Shown here in pieces: positions 1 to 5,733 of a DNA stretch of 5,733 nucleotides. This DNA is from Bacillota bacterium. GTDB lineage: Bacteria; Bacillota_A; Clostridia; Lachnospirales; Bianqueaceae. Each line of letters opens with the position of its first letter. Position 1 is the first letter of the stretch. Position numbers and translations under genes: made by a program. The stretch is from the NCBI GenBank assembly GCA_017420625.1, contig JAFOIR010000111.1:1-5733 (forward strand), in the 5' to 3' direction. The notes below the pieces were generated by a model, which saw nothing but the letters and a program-made list of their open reading frames with translations, did no database searches and was not told the DNA's origin.

Positions 1-1548
1 ATGGCTGCTATGTCGGAAGGAGATATTTCACTGGCAGAGCCGACACACTATAACCGGATGCCCCGTGCAAGGCGCCGGCTGATCATGGATCTTCTTGCTG
101 GCATCAAAAACCCGCTCGAGGATATGTTCCGATACCAGAATGAATGGATCCGGGCAGGAGAGATCCTCCATCCGGGCGAATATAAAAACGAAAAATACGA
201 TATTGTCAGAGAGTGCTTCCGAAAGATCCGAAATAACGAAAAACCGTTGTTCTTTGGAGGACAGGTCGAACAGATGCTCCTTTCCGGTGATATTCCGGGA
301 GCAGCGAAACTGCTTTCCAAGCGGCCGGGTGAATTTGTAAGACGATTGGATGTTCTGCTTCGAAGGACATCCAGGACGCAGCAGGAAGAGATTCTTCAAC
401 TTTTTGCTGAAACAGCAGAAAAGGTATCCGTTCCCGTGCTGCTGCAGACCATGATGCATTTCGATGCACGTATCAATGATGACGATATGCGGGTCTTTTT
501 CCCGAAAGGATCTTTGGCAAAAGTGATCGGGATCCCGAATTTGCTGCCGTTGCTTGATCCGATGATCTGCCGAAGAACAGCCGGGATCTGCCGGGAACTG
601 ATTCGCCGTCAGTTTGCAGCTAAGCCGCCGATGGGCAAGGTCTATATCTCGAAGGATATGGCTTACTTTGCTGTTCCATTCAGTCAGAGAAGTGCTTCGT
701 CCGGCACCAGACTGCTGGTGAGAGGCAGTCAGATTCCTCTGAAAGACAATGCTAAGGTGGTAAGAGGGTTTATCCACTGGACCAATCTGGACGATGATCC
801 ACACACAGATGACGGGAGAGTCGATATTGATCTTTCTGCTTCCTTCTATGATCAGAACTGGGATTACGTCACACACATATCCTATACCAACCTGGCAGAA
901 TCTGATCTGGGCGCTTATCATTCCGGTGACATTGTAAACGGCGGTCCCCTCAGCGGTGACGGGAAAGCCGAGTTTATTGACCTGGATATTGAAACGACAG
1001 CGAAACAGGCCCGGTATGTGGTCTTCCAAGTATACACCTTTACCGAACAGACCTTTAAGACTCTTCCGAATGTTCGCTTTGGCTGGATGCAGCGTGAAAA
1101 ACCGAAATCCGGTGAGATCTTCGAGCCCAAAACAGTGGACAGTGTATTTGATCTTTCAGCGGATTCCACTGTAGCGATCCCGGTCATCTTCGATTGTCAG
1201 GAGCGAAAGTTCATCTGGTGTGATGTTATCAAGTGCGGACGAGATCATTATTTCGGAAACAACTTAGAGAGCAATTTCCGTGGGGTGACCGCACTCGGCT
1301 ATGCCATGACGCATCTGAGAAAACCTACGCTGGATGATCTGATCAGACTGCATGTCCAGGCAAGAGGAGAGATAGTGGATCAGAGGGACGAGGCAGATAT
1401 CATCTTCGACACCAATACGGCAGTACCGGAGATGCTCGTTCAGAAGGCGAAAGAAGACGGAACCGTCGAACTGGAGATCTTAGAGAGAAAAGATGTCCCG
1501 ATCATTACGCCTTTCGATCTTGATTATTATATGGGACAGATGTTATAA
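1..1548 (+). CDS. TerD-like domain protein of the MXAN_6230/SCO0854 type, probably 5'-truncated
   Basis: The function of this family is unknown. It is linked to the TerD (tellurium/stress-response) fold and is presumably cytoplasmic. Residues about 20-205 are largely helical and charged, with the stretches LHPGEY (57-61), RPGEFVRRLD (108-117), PVLLQ (145-149) and VFFPKG (165-170), which I recall as typical of the MXAN_6230/SCO0854 family. Residues about 255-365 match a TerD-like beta-sandwich: RGFIHW (255-260), RVDIDLSASFYD (273-284), YHSGDIVNGG (306-315) and a following acidic strand, FIDLDI (325-330). The HSGD motif is the best TerD hallmark. Residues 383-410 continue with the family's VPL/VIP-type strand. 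There are no transmembrane segments or signal peptide. The frame is open at base 1, and recalled relatives have a further N-terminal part with a RING-like Cys-rich domain that is absent here, so ATG 1 is probably an internal Met or the window edge; no ribosome site can be seen. A naturally RING-less version cannot be excluded. Confidence 0.75.
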   Translation: MAAMSEGDISLAEPTHYNRMPRARRRLIMDLLAGIKNPLEDMFRYQNEWIRAGEILHPGEYKNEKYDIVRECFRKIRNNEKPLFFGGQVEQMLLSGDIPGAAKLLSKRPGEFVRRLDVLLRRTSRTQQEEILQLFAETAEKVSVPVLLQTMMHFDARINDDDMRVFFPKGSLAKVIGIPNLLPLLDPMICRRTAGICRELIRRQFAAKPPMGKVYISKDMAYFAVPFSQRSASSGTRLLVRGSQIPLKDNAKVVRGFIHWTNLDDDPHTDDGRVDIDLSASFYDQNWDYVTHISYTNLAESDLGAYHSGDIVNGGPLSGDGKAEFIDLDIETTAKQARYVVFQVYTFTEQTFKTLPNVRFGWMQREKPKSGEIFEPKTVDSVFDLSADSTVAIPVIFDCQERKFIWCDVIKCGRDHYFGNNLESNFRGVTALGYAMTHLRKPTLDDLIRLHVQARGEIVDQRDEADIIFDTNTAVPEMLVQKAKEDGTVELEILERKDVPIITPFDLDYYMGQML

Positions 1549-1549
1549 T
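1520..1549 (+). promoter_or_regulatory. Candidate sigma-70-type promoter overlapping the stop codon
   Basis: A perfect TATAAT (1544-1549) overlaps the TAA stop of the upstream gene. It is preceded by a TG one base away (1541-1542), giving an extended -10, and by TTGATT (1520-1525) at an 18-base spacing as a 4/6 match to the -35 box. Transcription would start near 1556, exactly where the terminator stem begins. It could therefore make a short hairpin RNA or a long leader for the downstream operon. The start of transcription is inferred, and an A/T-rich chance match inside coding sequence remains possible. Confidence 0.35.
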
Positions 1550-1555
1550 CTTTTT

Positions 1556-1639
1556 AGCGGCTATGCCGGGGCTTCCTTCTGTTTATAATCTACTCATAAT
1601 GGATCAATCAGCCCCGGCGATCTCCGCTATTTTTCTTTT
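1556..1639 (+). terminator. Intrinsic terminator with long bipartite stem
   Basis: The inner arms GCCGGGGCT (1565-1573) and AGCCCCGGC (1610-1618) are perfect 9-bp complements. The outer arms AGCGG (1556-1560) and CCGCT (1624-1628) add 5 bp, with a small internal loop between the two stems. The T-rich run ATTTTTCTTTT follows directly (1629-1639). It begins 8 bases after the upstream stop codon, as expected for the terminator of that gene. The 36-base apical loop is long for a simple terminator. No T-tract lies on the other side, so it should work on the + strand only. Confidence 0.75.
1584..1589 (+). promoter_or_regulatory. Candidate -10 box inside the terminator loop
   Basis: A second perfect TATAAT sits in the apical loop of the terminator hairpin. 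No convincing -35 box is seen at 16-18 bases upstream, because that stretch is the GC-rich stem. If used, the transcript would start near 1596-1600, lack the 5' arm of the hairpin and so escape termination. That would make it a suitable promoter for the dehydrogenase operon. It rests on the hexamer alone. Confidence 0.25.
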
Positions 1640-1663
1640 ACGTAAGAATCTGCCAGCATCATG

Positions 1664-1670
1664 AAAAGGA
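1664..1670 (+). promoter_or_regulatory. Ribosome binding site of the dehydrogenase gene
   Basis: AAAAGGA lies 7 bases before ATG 1678 and supports that start. No other in-frame start with a comparable site lies nearby. Confidence 0.65.
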
Positions 1671-1677
1671 TAGACCG

Positions 1678-2889
1678 ATGAATACATTTGGAACTTACTT
1701 TGTCAATGATCCCGTCCGTCCGCTTCGATACGGACCGATCAACCTGATCAACCCGCCTCGTCAGCGTCTGCGCGGAGAAGAAAAAAAGGAAGGGATCCTC
1801 GCTTATCCTGTTTTCTGCGGATTCTGCGGGACGGACTTGGAACTGATGCGAATGGGTCAGCGTGGTGAACTTGGCCCGAAGTTCCCGGCGGGAGAAGAGC
1901 GACTGATCAATGGCCATGAAGGCGTTGTCTGGGTGCCGGAGGAAAACCGGTTTGCGATCGTGCTGATCCGGGGCGGAGACAGTTATGATCCCACACGCTA
2001 TACAGAAGATGAAACCTATTTCGAATATGGATGTGACGGGGCGGACGGATTGTTTTCGGAGAAGAACTACTTCCATCCGGATATGCTCCTTCACCTGCCG
2101 GATGCTTTCAGTGGATTGAAAAAGCTGCCGTTGACGCTTGCCAAAAGGCTGGTTTTCTGCGATCCTTATGCCTGCGCGATCTTTCAGCATGAGCGTTTGT
2201 GTGATCTGGGTGCGGCACAGAATTTCCGGGTCCTGCTTGCCAGGAAAAAAGCGAGGAAGAAGGCAGCAGGGACAGATCTGATGGAAGAAGCAGCCGAGGC
2301 AACTTTTGAGCGGACGGTCATTTATGGCCTTGGAACGACAGGGCTACTGATTGGTGATCAGATCCGCAGAAATCATCCGAAGGCAGATATTCTGTTCATC
2401 GCCCGCAGCACAGAGGACAGCGAGAAGGTGCAGTTTGCGAAGAAATATATTCCGTCCGGATATCTTTGTGCCGACGGACTTACAGAAACGGAGATTGCAG
2501 AAAAGATCCGGGCAACCTTCGGTCAGGCTGCGAGTTTGTTTGTCGGGACCAGCGGCAGCACCGCTGAACACCGGATTGCCTTTTCGGAAGGCGCATTGGG
2601 GAATAACGGAATCTATGACAGCTTCTCGCTTGGACCGAAGATCACCTTTGATTCCATGCCCTTCGGATTTAAGAATCAGCTGATTTTTGCATCGATCAAT
2701 TTCCGGCAGGAGCATATGGAAGAGGCGATCCGGATCTTATCGGAAAGCCACTTCGATGAACTCGTCCGGTTGATCGATAAAGAGGAGTTTATTCAGGATC
2801 CGATGGATGCATATTTAAGCAGGATCTATGCAAAAGGTGCACCGCTCAAGACAGCGGTGATCTGGAACCAGGAGTTTATCGAATCATGA
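1678..2889 (+). CDS. Glucose-dehydrogenase-like MDR oxidoreductase
   Basis: This is a probable cytoplasmic NAD(P)-dependent sugar dehydrogenase of the zinc-type medium-chain superfamily, closest by eye to glucose 1-dehydrogenases. The N-terminal GroES-like catalytic domain has CGFCGTD (47-53, likely zinc ligand Cys50) and GHE (79-81, His80 and Glu81). FCDP (160-163) stands where glucose dehydrogenases have a zinc-binding Glu in an EP motif; here the acid would be Asp162. The Rossmann domain begins at about 212 with GLGTTG (217-222). Arg243, just after the second strand, may favour NADP over NAD. The four-cysteine structural zinc lobe is missing; residues 99-130 hold a Gly/Asp/Tyr-rich stretch instead. 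A Lys-rich segment (190-195) plus an acidic helix is inserted just before the Rossmann fold. At 403 residues it is longer than the usual 350-370. It begins the operon and overlaps the next gene by 4 bases (ATGA), suggesting translational coupling. Fold assignment is firm; the substrate is unknown. Confidence 0.8.
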   Translation: MNTFGTYFVNDPVRPLRYGPINLINPPRQRLRGEEKKEGILAYPVFCGFCGTDLELMRMGQRGELGPKFPAGEERLINGHEGVVWVPEENRFAIVLIRGGDSYDPTRYTEDETYFEYGCDGADGLFSEKNYFHPDMLLHLPDAFSGLKKLPLTLAKRLVFCDPYACAIFQHERLCDLGAAQNFRVLLARKKARKKAAGTDLMEEAAEATFERTVIYGLGTTGLLIGDQIRRNHPKADILFIARSTEDSEKVQFAKKYIPSGYLCADGLTETEIAEKIRATFGQAASLFVGTSGSTAEHRIAFSEGALGNNGIYDSFSLGPKITFDSMPFGFKNQLIFASINFRQEHMEEAIRILSESHFDELVRLIDKEEFIQDPMDAYLSRIYAKGAPLKTAVIWNQEFIES

Positions 2890-3767
2890 TCATTGATGCA
2901 CATGTCCATTTGTGGAAAGCACAGACCGGCCGACGGGAAGTCGACGGGATAGATCGGCCTGTGCGTTCGCTGAAAGACGGGCTATCGGATTTTGGCGGAG
3001 AGATCACGCAGATGATGCCGCCGTATATGCTGACAGGGGAGAACTCTCCTGAGATGCTGATCGCGAATATGAACTATGCGGGTGTCAACGGGGCAGTTAT
3101 TATGGGGGAAACAATGGATGGACGGCAGGACGAGTATTTTCTTGCTGCAAAGAGAAAATATCCGGACAGGCTGAAGATCTGTGCATTCTTCGATGATCAT
3201 GAACCCTATACGCTGGAGGGCTTCGACGGAATCAAAATCTGTGCCTGCAAACTGAAAGATCCGGATCTTCTAAAACTCTTTCCGGTCTTCAAGGCGGCTC
3301 GCGATGCCGGCAAATTCGTGGCAATTGAGCTTTTGGACGGGGCAGCACAGACAAAAGAACTTCATGAGATTGCCAAAGAACTGCCGGATCTTATGATCGC
3401 CATAGGTCATTTCGGGATGGTTACCCGGCCGGACTGGCAGGAACAGATCCGATTGGCCAGGCTGCCCAATGTCTATGTGGAAAGCGGTGGCATTACCTGG
3501 CTGTTCAATGAAGAATTCTATCCCTATCCATCGGCTGTTCGGGCGATCCGGGAAGCCGCCGAACTTTGCGGGATGCATAAGCTGATGTGGGGAAGCGATT
3601 ATCCCCGGACAATGGTGGAGATTACCTACAAAATGAGCTTTGACTTCATTATAAAGTCATCGGAGCTTACTGACGAAGAAAAACGACTCTTTTTATTCGA
3701 GAATGCGCGGTGCTTCTATGGTTTTGACAATCTGCCAAAGCTGCCGGTTATTCCCAATATGCTATAG
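2886..3767 (+). CDS. Amidohydrolase-family lactonase-type hydrolase
   Basis: This is a metal-dependent TIM-barrel hydrolase of the amidohydro_2 family (COG3618-like), which includes fuconolactonase and other sugar lactonases as well as decarboxylases. The N-terminus MIIDAHVHLW gives the metal-binding HxH (His6, His8). GHFG (174-177) supplies His175, and WGSDYP (235-240) supplies the catalytic Asp238, all at the expected places. On strand 5, where many relatives have a metal-binding His, the sequence reads VAIEL, with Glu148 a possible replacement. At 293 residues, the length is normal. There is no signal peptide. The ATG overlaps the dehydrogenase stop as ATGA, and AGGAG (2870-2874) lies 11 bases upstream, so it is likely translated by coupling. 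Placed directly after a C1-type sugar dehydrogenase, it plausibly opens that enzyme's lactone product. A decarboxylase or another amidohydrolase role is possible. Confidence 0.8.
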   Translation: MIIDAHVHLWKAQTGRREVDGIDRPVRSLKDGLSDFGGEITQMMPPYMLTGENSPEMLIANMNYAGVNGAVIMGETMDGRQDEYFLAAKRKYPDRLKICAFFDDHEPYTLEGFDGIKICACKLKDPDLLKLFPVFKAARDAGKFVAIELLDGAAQTKELHEIAKELPDLMIAIGHFGMVTRPDWQEQIRLARLPNVYVESGGITWLFNEEFYPYPSAVRAIREAAELCGMHKLMWGSDYPRTMVEITYKMSFDFIIKSSELTDEEKRLFLFENARCFYGFDNLPKLPVIPNML

Positions 3768-3780
3768 AGACTAACGATAC

Positions 3781-3786
3781 AAGGAG
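3781..3786 (+). promoter_or_regulatory. Ribosome binding site that fixes the propeller start
   Basis: AAGGAG lies 8 bases before ATG 3795. The in-frame GTG at 3786 overlaps the last base of this site and cannot be served by it, so the ATG is the better start. Confidence 0.8.
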
Positions 3787-3794
3787 TGAGCAGC

Positions 3795-4841
3795 ATGGCG
3801 ATCAGAAAATTCAACGTGAGCCGGGATGACTCGATCTATGAAGCTTTTCCGGATCTTGTGCAGACAAAAAGCGGAAAGCTGATCTGTGTCTTCAATGAGT
3901 GTGAGCATCATCTTGACCGGACGAATGCTCGCGTGATGATTACAGAAAGCTTCGACCGCGGCCGCAGCTGGAGCCCTAAAAGACCGATTTCCGAACCAGG
4001 CAGCCGGAAAGCTTTTCTGGACTGTCCCCGGATCAGTCTGTTATCGGATGGAACCATGCTCATTGTCTGTACTATGGTCACCTATCATGAGAACGGACGA
4101 AGTGCCGAGCAGTATCTCTGGCGCGGAGACAGTGAAGGAGAGCATTTTGAAGGACCGGAAGTCCTGCCTTTCTGCGGAATCGTACCGGATAAGATCCAGG
4201 AACTGTCTACCGGCCGAATTCTTCTGGCGGCACATTTTGAAGCAGATGAACCGCAGGGAAAACTCAGGCAGTACCTCTGGTATTCGGATGATCACGGAAA
4301 GACCTGGTCCGACCGGGTAACGGTAGCGGCTGATCCAAGATATAACCTCTGTGAGATCTCCATCCTGGAGATGCATGACGGGACGCTGGTAGGTTTTCTG
4401 CGGGAGAACTCCGGAATCGGCGTAGATATACTGAAAACACTTTCCTTTGATCACGGGCAGACCTGGACACCGGTCTATGAAACACCCATGGACTGCGGGC
4501 ATCGGCCGGTGGCCGGATATCTTAAGGATGGCCGGATCATGGTCACTTATCGCTACATCTCCGGCGGGGCACAAAATATGTTTGCCGCATTTCTGCGGGA
4601 AGACCAGCTGAAGGAGACAGAGCGGAAAAACCAGCGCTGCCGTATCATGCCGTTGGATTATGACCGCAATCCTTCGCCGGATCTGGGATATACCGGATGG
4701 ACACAGCTTTCGGATGGTGAAATCTATGTTGTGAACTACATCAAGGATGACGCCGACAAAGCCTTCATCCGCGGTTACAGTTTCTACCCGGAAGATATCG
4801 AGCTTCCGGTGACTGAGCGAACGAGCCGAAACGTATTTTGA
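3795..4841 (+). CDS. Sialidase-fold (BNR/Asp-box) beta-propeller, probable glycosidase
   Basis: This 348-residue protein has the six-bladed propeller signature of the sialidase superfamily. Three clear Asp boxes (SxDxGxTW) are SFDRGRSW (52-59), SDDHGKTW (164-171) and SFDHGQTW (217-224). A fourth, decayed copy, GDSEGEHF (111-118), keeps the roughly 53-59-residue blade spacing. The N-terminus has EAFPDLV (16-22) where classic sialidases carry the FRIP arginine; that Arg appears to be Ala17 here. Other conserved-looking arginines are Arg203 (LREN), Arg237 (GHRP) and Arg253 (TYRY). There is no signal peptide, so it is probably cytoplasmic and acts on imported oligosaccharides. The ATG start is chosen from the AAGGAG site; a GTG 9 bases upstream is less likely. 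It lies 27 bases after the amidohydrolase and 40 before the esterase, in a probable operon. Sialidase activity is not supported; another exo-glycosidase or lyase-like role is equally possible. Confidence 0.75.
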   Translation: MAIRKFNVSRDDSIYEAFPDLVQTKSGKLICVFNECEHHLDRTNARVMITESFDRGRSWSPKRPISEPGSRKAFLDCPRISLLSDGTMLIVCTMVTYHENGRSAEQYLWRGDSEGEHFEGPEVLPFCGIVPDKIQELSTGRILLAAHFEADEPQGKLRQYLWYSDDHGKTWSDRVTVAADPRYNLCEISILEMHDGTLVGFLRENSGIGVDILKTLSFDHGQTWTPVYETPMDCGHRPVAGYLKDGRIMVTYRYISGGAQNMFAAFLREDQLKETERKNQRCRIMPLDYDRNPSPDLGYTGWTQLSDGEIYVVNYIKDDADKAFIRGYSFYPEDIELPVTERTSRNVF

Positions 4842-4849
4842 TTCGGTTA

Positions 4850-4858
4850 TGATACAAT
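4850..4858 (+). promoter_or_regulatory. Weak internal extended -10 element
   Basis: TGATACAAT fits the extended -10 pattern TGnTAnAAT in the short gap before the esterase gene. No -35 box is visible at 17 bases upstream. It could give extra expression of the last gene, but it may be a chance match. Confidence 0.25.
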
Positions 4859-4868
4859 CATCAATAAC

Positions 4869-4874
4869 AGGAGG
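4869..4874 (+). promoter_or_regulatory. Ribosome binding site of the esterase gene
   Basis: AGGAGG, extended by a further AG, lies 7 bases before ATG 4882. It is the best Shine-Dalgarno match in the window and firmly fixes that start. Confidence 0.85.
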
Positions 4875-4881
4875 AGACATT

Positions 4882-5733
4882 ATGAATCTGCATCGGTGGA
4901 AAGATATTGATTTTCGGGGAACGATCGAAAAGGTCGAGTATATGGCAGTCCGTGAGGACGGCAAGGTCTGGAAGAAGTATGCGCTCGTGTATCTTCCTTA
5001 CGGATATGACGAGGCAAAACCCTACAATGTGCTGTACCTGATGCACGGCGGCGGCGGAAACGCAGACGCATGGGTCGACTGCTCTCAGATCAAGAATGTA
5101 TTTGACCAGGGATTCTTTGAGAAAAAGGCGGAGCCCTTCATCGCGGTCTTTCCGACCTATTACAGTGTGATTCCTGCGGAGCATCCCATGACCGGGATCG
5201 ATGCGGCCTGGATGGATAAACAGGTACATGATTGGCAGAAGGAATTTATTGAGAAACTGGTTCCGGCAGTAGAAGGCCGTTACCATACCTACGCGAAGGA
5301 TATTACCCCGGAAGGGCTGAAAGCTTCCCGGGACCATCGGGCTTTCGGCGGTTTCTCGATGGGCGGATCCACTACCTGGTACAACTTTCTGGAGAATCTG
5401 GACTATGTTTCCACATTCCTGCCGCTATCAGGTGACTGCTGGGTCATGGAACCGATGGGCGGCCGCCTGCAGCCGGAGGAGACAGTGAAACGGCTGATCG
5501 ATGCAGTGGAAAAACGGGATATGACAAAGGATGATTTCCGGATCTTTATCGGAACCGGCGACAAGGACATCGCATATGACAATCTCGTTCCGCAGGTCGA
5601 AGCCATGAAAGCCCATCCGGAATACTTTGAATATAGCGATGATCTGTCCAAGGGCAATTTCCACTTTGTCGTGAAGGAAAACTCCGTTCATGCATATGAA
5701 GAAGTCTACCATCATGTGTGGCATGATCTGCCG
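4882..5733 (+). CDS. CE1/esterase-D-like alpha/beta hydrolase, 3'-truncated by the window
   Basis: This is a probable carbohydrate esterase (feruloyl or acetyl esterase type) of the esterase-D/CE1 family. The frame is open for 284 codons to the window end and reads no stop. HGGGGNADAW (55-64) is the oxyanion-hole loop. GFSMGG (157-162) holds the nucleophile Ser159. GTGDKD (224-229) carries the likely catalytic Asp (227 or 229), and His270 in NSVHAYEEVYHHVW fits the catalytic His. All three triad members are therefore present, and the protein is probably short of only about 5-20 residues. There is no signal peptide, unlike secreted xylan-degrading relatives, so it likely deacylates sugars or oligosaccharides already inside the cell. 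It is the last visible gene of the cluster, 40 bases after the propeller gene. The acyl group and sugar cannot be told from sequence. Confidence 0.8.
   Translation, partial: MNLHRWKDIDFRGTIEKVEYMAVREDGKVWKKYALVYLPYGYDEAKPYNVLYLMHGGGGNADAWVDCSQIKNVFDQGFFEKKAEPFIAVFPTYYSVIPAEHPMTGIDAAWMDKQVHDWQKEFIEKLVPAVEGRYHTYAKDITPEGLKASRDHRAFGGFSMGGSTTWYNFLENLDYVSTFLPLSGDCWVMEPMGGRLQPEETVKRLIDAVEKRDMTKDDFRIFIGTGDKDIAYDNLVPQVEAMKAHPEYFEYSDDLSKGNFHFVVKENSVHAYEEVYHHVWHDLP

Noticed and set aside
28..1029. Long minus-strand reading frame of 333 codons
   Set aside because: It lies wholly antisense to a well-supported coding region, has a low-complexity-like composition rich in His, Ile, Ser and Arg, and shows no recognisable motif or ribosome site.
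1661..1681. Six-codon ORF ending in ATGA over the dehydrogenase start
   Set aside because: It could act as a leader peptide, but no Shine-Dalgarno site precedes it, and its second to fourth codons are the dehydrogenase ribosome site itself.
1627..2190. Minus-strand reading frame overlapping the terminator and dehydrogenase start
   Set aside because: The composition and lack of motifs suggest a shadow of the dehydrogenase, and its 3' end runs into the hairpin.
3786..3794. GTG start adding three residues to the propeller protein
   Set aside because: The GTG overlaps the Shine-Dalgarno sequence, whereas ATG 3795 has ideal spacing.
4839..4860. Imperfect inverted repeat TGATT...AATCA before the esterase gene
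   Set aside because: Five-base arms with a 12-base gap, partly in coding sequence, are too weak to claim an operator.
4041..4964. Minus-strand reading frame of 307 codons across the propeller and esterase start
   Set aside because: It is antisense to two genes with clear motifs and shows no domain of its own.
1..5733. Search for tRNA, rRNA, CRISPR, insertion sequence or direct repeats
   Set aside because: No cloverleaf-like, array-like or transposase-like pattern was seen by eye; the window is almost fully coding.

Overview
The window looks like chromosomal DNA of a Gram-positive anaerobe of the Firmicutes, perhaps a gut or rumen Clostridia/Lachnospiraceae-type organism. The grounds are strong purine-rich Shine-Dalgarno sites, a roughly balanced base composition judged by eye, a T-rich intrinsic terminator, and tight co-directional gene packing. 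This placement is an inference from style, not from a marker gene. All five supported genes lie on the + strand.

Region 1 (1-1548) is an ORF open at the left edge. Its second half carries a TerD-like (tellurium/stress-response) beta-sandwich domain. It resembles the C-terminal two thirds of the uncharacterised MXAN_6230/SCO0854 family, whose longer members carry an N-terminal RING-like zinc domain. It is probably cut by the window edge. It is followed by a GC-rich inverted repeat and a T-tract (1556-1639), which separates it from the rest. Two good -10 hexamers lie here, one over the stop codon and one inside the hairpin loop.

Region 2 (1678-5733) is a probable four-gene carbohydrate-catabolism operon. 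It holds a glucose-dehydrogenase-like medium-chain (MDR) oxidoreductase (1678-2889), a lactonase-type amidohydrolase of the amidohydro_2 family (2886-3767), a sialidase-fold Asp-box beta-propeller (3795-4841) and a CE1/esterase-D-like alpha/beta hydrolase running off the right edge (4882-5733). The first two genes overlap by 4 bases; the later gaps are 27 and 40 bases.

None of the four proteins has a visible signal peptide or membrane segment, so the pathway appears cytoplasmic and would act on imported, possibly acylated, oligosaccharides. An inferred scheme: the esterase removes acyl groups, the propeller enzyme releases or alters a terminal sugar, the dehydrogenase oxidises a sugar at C1 to an aldonolactone, and the amidohydrolase opens the lactone. 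The substrate is unknown. Several active-site departures from the textbook families suggest it is not simply sialic acid or glucose.
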